Source of the DNA: Stenotrophomonas maltophilia R551-3
Lineage (GTDB): Bacteria > Pseudomonadota > Gammaproteobacteria > Xanthomonadales > Xanthomonadaceae
Direction: 5' to 3'
Assembly: GCF_000020665.1 (NCBI RefSeq)
Contig: NC_011071.1
Span: forward strand, 424,501 to 488,500
DNA length: 64,000 bases
Shown here: positions 60,657 to 64,000 of the stretch, piece by piece
How the letters are laid out: each line of letters opens with the position of its first letter
Position numbering within the stretch: position 1 is the stretch's first letter
Translations under genes and position numbers: made by a program
Notes under the pieces: model-generated
What the model saw: the letters and a program-made list of their open reading frames with translations, nothing else
Database searches by the model: none
What the model was told of the DNA's origin: nothing

Positions 60657-61433
60657 ATGTCCCGCCACCCCCTCCTGCTCGCGCTGTTGCTGCTGCCCAG
60701 CCTGTGGCCCGGGCTGGCCGCCGCGCGCACGGTCTACCGCTGCGTGCAGGGCAATACTGTCAGCCTGGCCACCGCTCCCGAACCCGGCTCGCGCTGCACG
60801 CCGAAGGAGATCGACGACAACGCCGTCCAGGCCCCGAATCTGTGGGGCAACATGGGCGTGTTCAGTGGCGTGCTGTACGAACGCGAGCAGGACGGCGCGC
60901 TGGTCTATTCCACCCGCAACCTGCCCGGATCGCGGGTATTCCTGAAGTTCACCGTGGCCACGCCACCGGGTGAGCCCGCGCACGAAGGCCTGGGCAAGGT
61001 CGGCAAGCCGCAGCTGGCGCAGCATGCCAAGCAGTTCAAGGCCGCGGCCAAGGCCACCGGCGTGGATGACGCATGGTTGCGCGCGATCGCCCACGCCGAA
61101 AGCAATTTCGACGCGCTGGCGGTCTCGACCAAGGGCGCACAGGGCGTGATGCAGCTGATGCCGGATACCGCGCAGGAGTACGGGGTGAGCGATCCGTTCT
61201 CGCCGCAGCAGTCCATCGATGGCGGCGCCCGCTACATGCGCGCGCTGCTGCGCCGCTACAACGGTGATCGGCCACTGGCCGCCGCCGCCTACAACGCCGG
61301 CATCGGAGCGGTCACCCGTTACAAGGGCGTGCCGCCCTATGCCGAGACCCTGGCCTACGTGGACAAGGTGATGGCCCTGTATGCGCGCTACCGCGAAGCG
61401 ATGGGCATCCGTACCGAAGTGCCCGCGCGATAG
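60657..61433 (+). CDS. periplasmic lytic transglycosylase (SLT domain)
   Basis: A 258-aa product with a signal peptide (LLLALLLLPSLWPGLAAARTV). Residues 25-100 form a DUF4124-like N-terminal part (VYRCVQGNTVSLATAPEPGS). The SLT domain starts near 120: catalytic glutamate in IAHAESNFDALAV (Glu148), GVMQLMPDTAQEYGV, SPQQSIDGGARYMRALL, AAAYNAGIGAVTRYKG. It cleaves peptidoglycan between MurNAc and GlcNAc with formation of 1,6-anhydro ends. No secretion-system partner nearby, so housekeeping wall turnover is likely. Confidence 0.9.
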   Translation: MSRHPLLLALLLLPSLWPGLAAARTVYRCVQGNTVSLATAPEPGSRCTPKEIDDNAVQAPNLWGNMGVFSGVLYEREQDGALVYSTRNLPGSRVFLKFTVATPPGEPAHEGLGKVGKPQLAQHAKQFKAAAKATGVDDAWLRAIAHAESNFDALAVSTKGAQGVMQLMPDTAQEYGVSDPFSPQQSIDGGARYMRALLRRYNGDRPLAAAAYNAGIGAVTRYKGVPPYAETLAYVDKVMALYARYREAMGIRTEVPAR

Positions 61434-61455
61434 GCTGGCGGTGCTGGATGTGTCG

Positions 61456-61517
61456 TGTAGAGCCGAGCGCATGCTCGGCTCATGGTGCCGGCAGCCGAGC
61501 ATGGGCTCGGCTCTACA
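61456..61517. repeat. GTAG-type inverted repeat (GAGCCGAGC family)
   Basis: TGTAGAGCCGAGC on the left and GCTCGGCTCTACA on the right, with an inner GAGCGCATGCTC palindrome. It lies between convergent genes and may end both transcripts. Confidence 0.85.
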
Positions 61518-61527
61518 GGGGGCCTGC

Positions 61528-63048
61528 TCAGCGTGAGGTCGCGCTGCCGACCAGTTCGTAGCGTTCGATGCGGCCAACGCGGGTGACTTCTGCCTGCACG
61601 TCGGCGCGCTGCTTCAGCGCACGCCAGGCCGCATCGATCTTCACGTCACCGGGCAGCGACGGATAGGTACGCATGTCCTGCAGGGAGGCCAGTGTCTCGC
61701 CTCGCTCGACGGGGGAGCGCAGTTGCTCGATCAGCACGGCGGCCGCGCCATCGAGATTGCCCTCGTCCAGCAGCATTTCGCGATGGAACAGGCGGGCGTC
61801 GTCGCCCTCGGCGAGGATCGCCGCGCGAGCAGCGTCCATGGCCTTGGCATCGCCACGTTCGCGCGCGGCGGCAAACTGCAGCAACGCCTGTGCTGCCTTG
61901 CCGTAGCCGCCGAGGCCCTGCATGTCATTCACCGCTGCGGTGGCGTCCTGCAGGCGGCCCAGCGAACTGAGCACGAAGCCGACGTTGAACTGGTGCTCGG
62001 CGCCATCCGGGCCCAGCGCACCGATGCGCGCAGCCAGCTTGGCGGTGGCCAGCGCATCGTCGGTGCGCCCCAACCGACGCAGCGCGGTGAGCCGGCTGTT
62101 GAGCAGCCACGCGACCCATTCGGCTTCGGCCGCCGACGGGGATTCGCCTTCGGCCGCTGCGCGGGCCATGCCATCGGTCAGGGCCAGGACTTCCTCGTTG
62201 CGGTCGAGCATCAGCAGCGTATTGCTGAACTCGGCCATGCGCGCGTCCAGGGCGCGGTCGAGCAGGCCAGACACACGCAGCTCATCGAGATGCTTCTGTG
62301 CGGCCTGCACCGGATCGAAGCGTGCATCGCCGCGGTCGACATAGCGATCAAAGCGCTTGTCACTGCGCAGGCGGATGATTTCGGCCGGGCCATTGATGCG
62401 TGCCAGCGTGGTCGGGATGTCGTCGCCGCGGCCGTTGTCGGCCTGCAGCGTGGCCAACGCCAGCCACAGCCCGGTCGGCTCCACGCCACCGCCCTTCCAG
62501 CCGTTGTCGAACAGCGCCTGCAGCAGTTCCATGCGTCGTTGTGGCTGGTCGCGCAGGCGGTACTGCAGGTAGTTGATCGGCTGGCGCTCGATCGGCAGCG
62601 GGCCCTCGGCGTGCTTCAGCGCCTGCACCAGGTACCGGGTAGCCGGAGCCGGCTGGTTTTCGGAAAGTTCCAGCGACACCAGGGTCAGCAGGATCTGTGC
62701 ATCGTCCGGCAACGACTCCTGCGCCCGCTGCAGATAGCGCCGGGCCTGCGCCGGCTTCTTCTGCATCAATGCGGTCCAGCCCGCCACCTGCGCGGCGCGA
62801 CCGCGATGCTCGGCATCGAAATCGTCCAGCAGCGGATCTTCCATCAGCTGTTCCATGGCGATCAACGCGCCCAGCGTGTTACCGCTGCGTGACTGCTGGA
62901 TCGCTTCGTCCCAACGGGTGGCATAGGCCGTATGCACCGCGTCGCTGGTGACGGACGGCTTCTGTGGTGCCACCGCGATGGAGGCGGAGGCGGGGCTGCC
63001 CGCCAGTGCGGCCAGCAGCAGGGCAGTGAGGGGGAGAACGCGGGGCAT
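61528..63048 (-). CDS. secreted TPR-repeat protein
   Basis: A 506-aa product from MPRVLPLTALLLAALAGSPA, a signal peptide. GGAGA lies before this ATG; a longer in-frame start would hide the signal. The body is a long run of helical TPR-like repeats (GWTALMQKKPAQARRYLQRA, ILLTLVSLELSENQPAPATR, LNSRLTALRRLGRTDDALAT, FNVGFVLSSLGRLQDATAAV). It resembles BcsC/NfrA-type or PgaA-like periplasmic TPR scaffolds but has no beta-barrel. Role unknown; protein-protein interaction in the periplasm is likely. Divergent from the NHL gene. Confidence 0.8.
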   Translation of the reverse strand: MPRVLPLTALLLAALAGSPASASIAVAPQKPSVTSDAVHTAYATRWDEAIQQSRSGNTLGALIAMEQLMEDPLLDDFDAEHRGRAAQVAGWTALMQKKPAQARRYLQRAQESLPDDAQILLTLVSLELSENQPAPATRYLVQALKHAEGPLPIERQPINYLQYRLRDQPQRRMELLQALFDNGWKGGGVEPTGLWLALATLQADNGRGDDIPTTLARINGPAEIIRLRSDKRFDRYVDRGDARFDPVQAAQKHLDELRVSGLLDRALDARMAEFSNTLLMLDRNEEVLALTDGMARAAAEGESPSAAEAEWVAWLLNSRLTALRRLGRTDDALATAKLAARIGALGPDGAEHQFNVGFVLSSLGRLQDATAAVNDMQGLGGYGKAAQALLQFAAARERGDAKAMDAARAAILAEGDDARLFHREMLLDEGNLDGAAAVLIEQLRSPVERGETLASLQDMRTYPSLPGDVKIDAAWRALKQRADVQAEVTRVGRIERYELVGSATSR

Positions 63049-63215
63049 GGAGATTCTCCATCCGTGGGAAGAGCATTGAACCTGCTGCAGCCAGCGAGGA
63101 CAAGCGCGATGGATGGAACTCTGGCGATCAGGAGTACGTTTGGCCATGGCGGATCGCGCGCGCAGCGTCTATCGTCGGTGCCTCTTCAGATTGCAGGCAG
63201 AGGCAACGCAGCACG

Positions 63216-64000
63216 ATGGCACGGTGGCAATGGATGGCGGCAGGGGTCGCGTTGGCAACGGCGGTGGCATTGGCCGCGACCTGGTGGGATTCACCGCTGC
63301 AGACCTTGGCTGAACCGGCAGGCCCGGCGCCCACGCCACTGGCCTGGACCGCGCAGATCGAGATGCTGGCCGGCGACGGTCATCCCGGTGACCGCGATGG
63401 TGCGTCCGCGCAGGCCCGCTTCGCCGATCCCTATGCGTTGCTGCGCAGTGCCGATGGCAGCATCTACTTCACCGATGCCGGCGACAACAACCGCATCCGC
63501 CGCCGCCAGCCGGATGGCCGCATCGAGACCGTGGCCGGGCAGGGCGAGGGGCGCATCGATGGCCCGGCGCTGCAGGCCAGCTTCAATACGCCGTCGGGCA
63601 TCGCCGCCGATGCGCAGGGCAACCTGTACGTGGCCGACACCGGCAACCATGCCATCCGCCGCATCGGCACCGATGGCCAGGTGACCACGCTGGCCGGTGG
63701 CGAGCAGGGGTACGCCGATGGACCGGCCGCGCAAGCGCGCTTCGATGCACCGATGGGCATCGCGGTGGACGCGCAGGGCCAGGTCTATGTGGCCGACACC
63801 TTCAACGACCGCATCCGGGTGATCGGCACCGACGGCAACGTGCGTACCCTGGCCGGCGGCGAGCGCCCGGGGCTGGCCGATGGCCTGGGCGTCGCGGCGC
63901 GCTTCGATACGCCGGTGGCGCTGGCCTTCGATGCCCATGGCGCGCTGCTGGTGGCCGACCTGTTCAACAATGCGGTGCGTCGGGTCGGTGCCGACGGCAT
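63216..64000 (+). CDS. NHL-repeat propeller protein, 3' end outside window
   Basis: The frame is open from ATG 63216 to the edge (261 codons). A signal-anchor (MAAGVALATAVALAATWW) precedes NHL repeats that are plainly periodic: FADPYALLRSADGSIYFTDA, FNTPSGIAADAQGNLYVADT, FDAPMGIAVDAQGQVYVADT, FDTPVALAFDAHGALLVADL, each followed by GDNNRIRR-type turns and the TLAGG motif. It is a periplasmic or membrane-anchored beta-propeller. Catalytic activity is not indicated; the missing part may hold a further domain. Confidence 0.85.
   Translation, partial: MARWQWMAAGVALATAVALAATWWDSPLQTLAEPAGPAPTPLAWTAQIEMLAGDGHPGDRDGASAQARFADPYALLRSADGSIYFTDAGDNNRIRRRQPDGRIETVAGQGEGRIDGPALQASFNTPSGIAADAQGNLYVADTGNHAIRRIGTDGQVTTLAGGEQGYADGPAAQARFDAPMGIAVDAQGQVYVADTFNDRIRVIGTDGNVRTLAGGERPGLADGLGVAARFDTPVALAFDAHGALLVADLFNNAVRRVGADG

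Overview
The window is high-GC chromosomal DNA that looks like Stenotrophomonas (S. maltophilia complex, Xanthomonadaceae). The evidence is many GTAG-type REP palindromes of the SMAG kind, effectors carrying the Xanthomonadales T4SS recruitment domain (XVIPCD), homodimeric-type aceE, and ELM1, YqjH/YqjI-like and DmeRF-like genes. No rRNA, tRNA or CRISPR array was found.

Layout. 1-7.2 kb: envelope and small-metabolism genes (a secreted protein, DUF2145, a lipoprotein, ELM1, a RutE-like reductase, YceI), a 90-bp tandem palindrome array, and an IS481-family element inserted in a palindromic repeat. 7.2-12 kb: a siderophore-interacting reductase with its PadR regulator and triple operator, then aceE. 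12-32 kb: an accessory, defence-like island. It starts with a lower-GC helicase and a small gene behind a structured leader. It continues with a minus-strand operon (32-aa membrane peptide, zinc ribbon, HEPN protein) that diverges from a WYL regulator and three overlapping dynamin-like GTPases. A second copy of the zinc ribbon and a DUF6361/phospholipase D/helicase cassette follow. 32-40 kb: T4SS antibacterial effectors (four XVIPCD proteins) with lipoprotein immunity candidates. 40-64 kb: mostly core or variable housekeeping genes: hydrolase, deacetylase, methyltransferase, DmeRF metal efflux, MerC and a Zur-box COG0523 GTPase, ABC-F, LysR, beta-lactamase-fold/MFS pair, EAL phosphodiesterase, CycA, lytic transglycosylase, TPR protein and a partial NHL protein.

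The most interesting part is 16.6-31.9 kb. Three copies of the same operator geometry (TGCGAC-N7-GTCGC) sit before the HEPN/zinc-ribbon operon, before the WYL gene and before the dynamin operon. This suggests one WYL-controlled regulon in which a HEPN ribonuclease candidate and three membrane-remodelling GTPases act together. The helicase/PLD/DUF6361 cassette directly downstream may be part of the system or a neighbouring one. I know of no named system with this composition. The nearest relatives I can name are Eleos-type dynamin systems and DISARM (helicase plus PLD).
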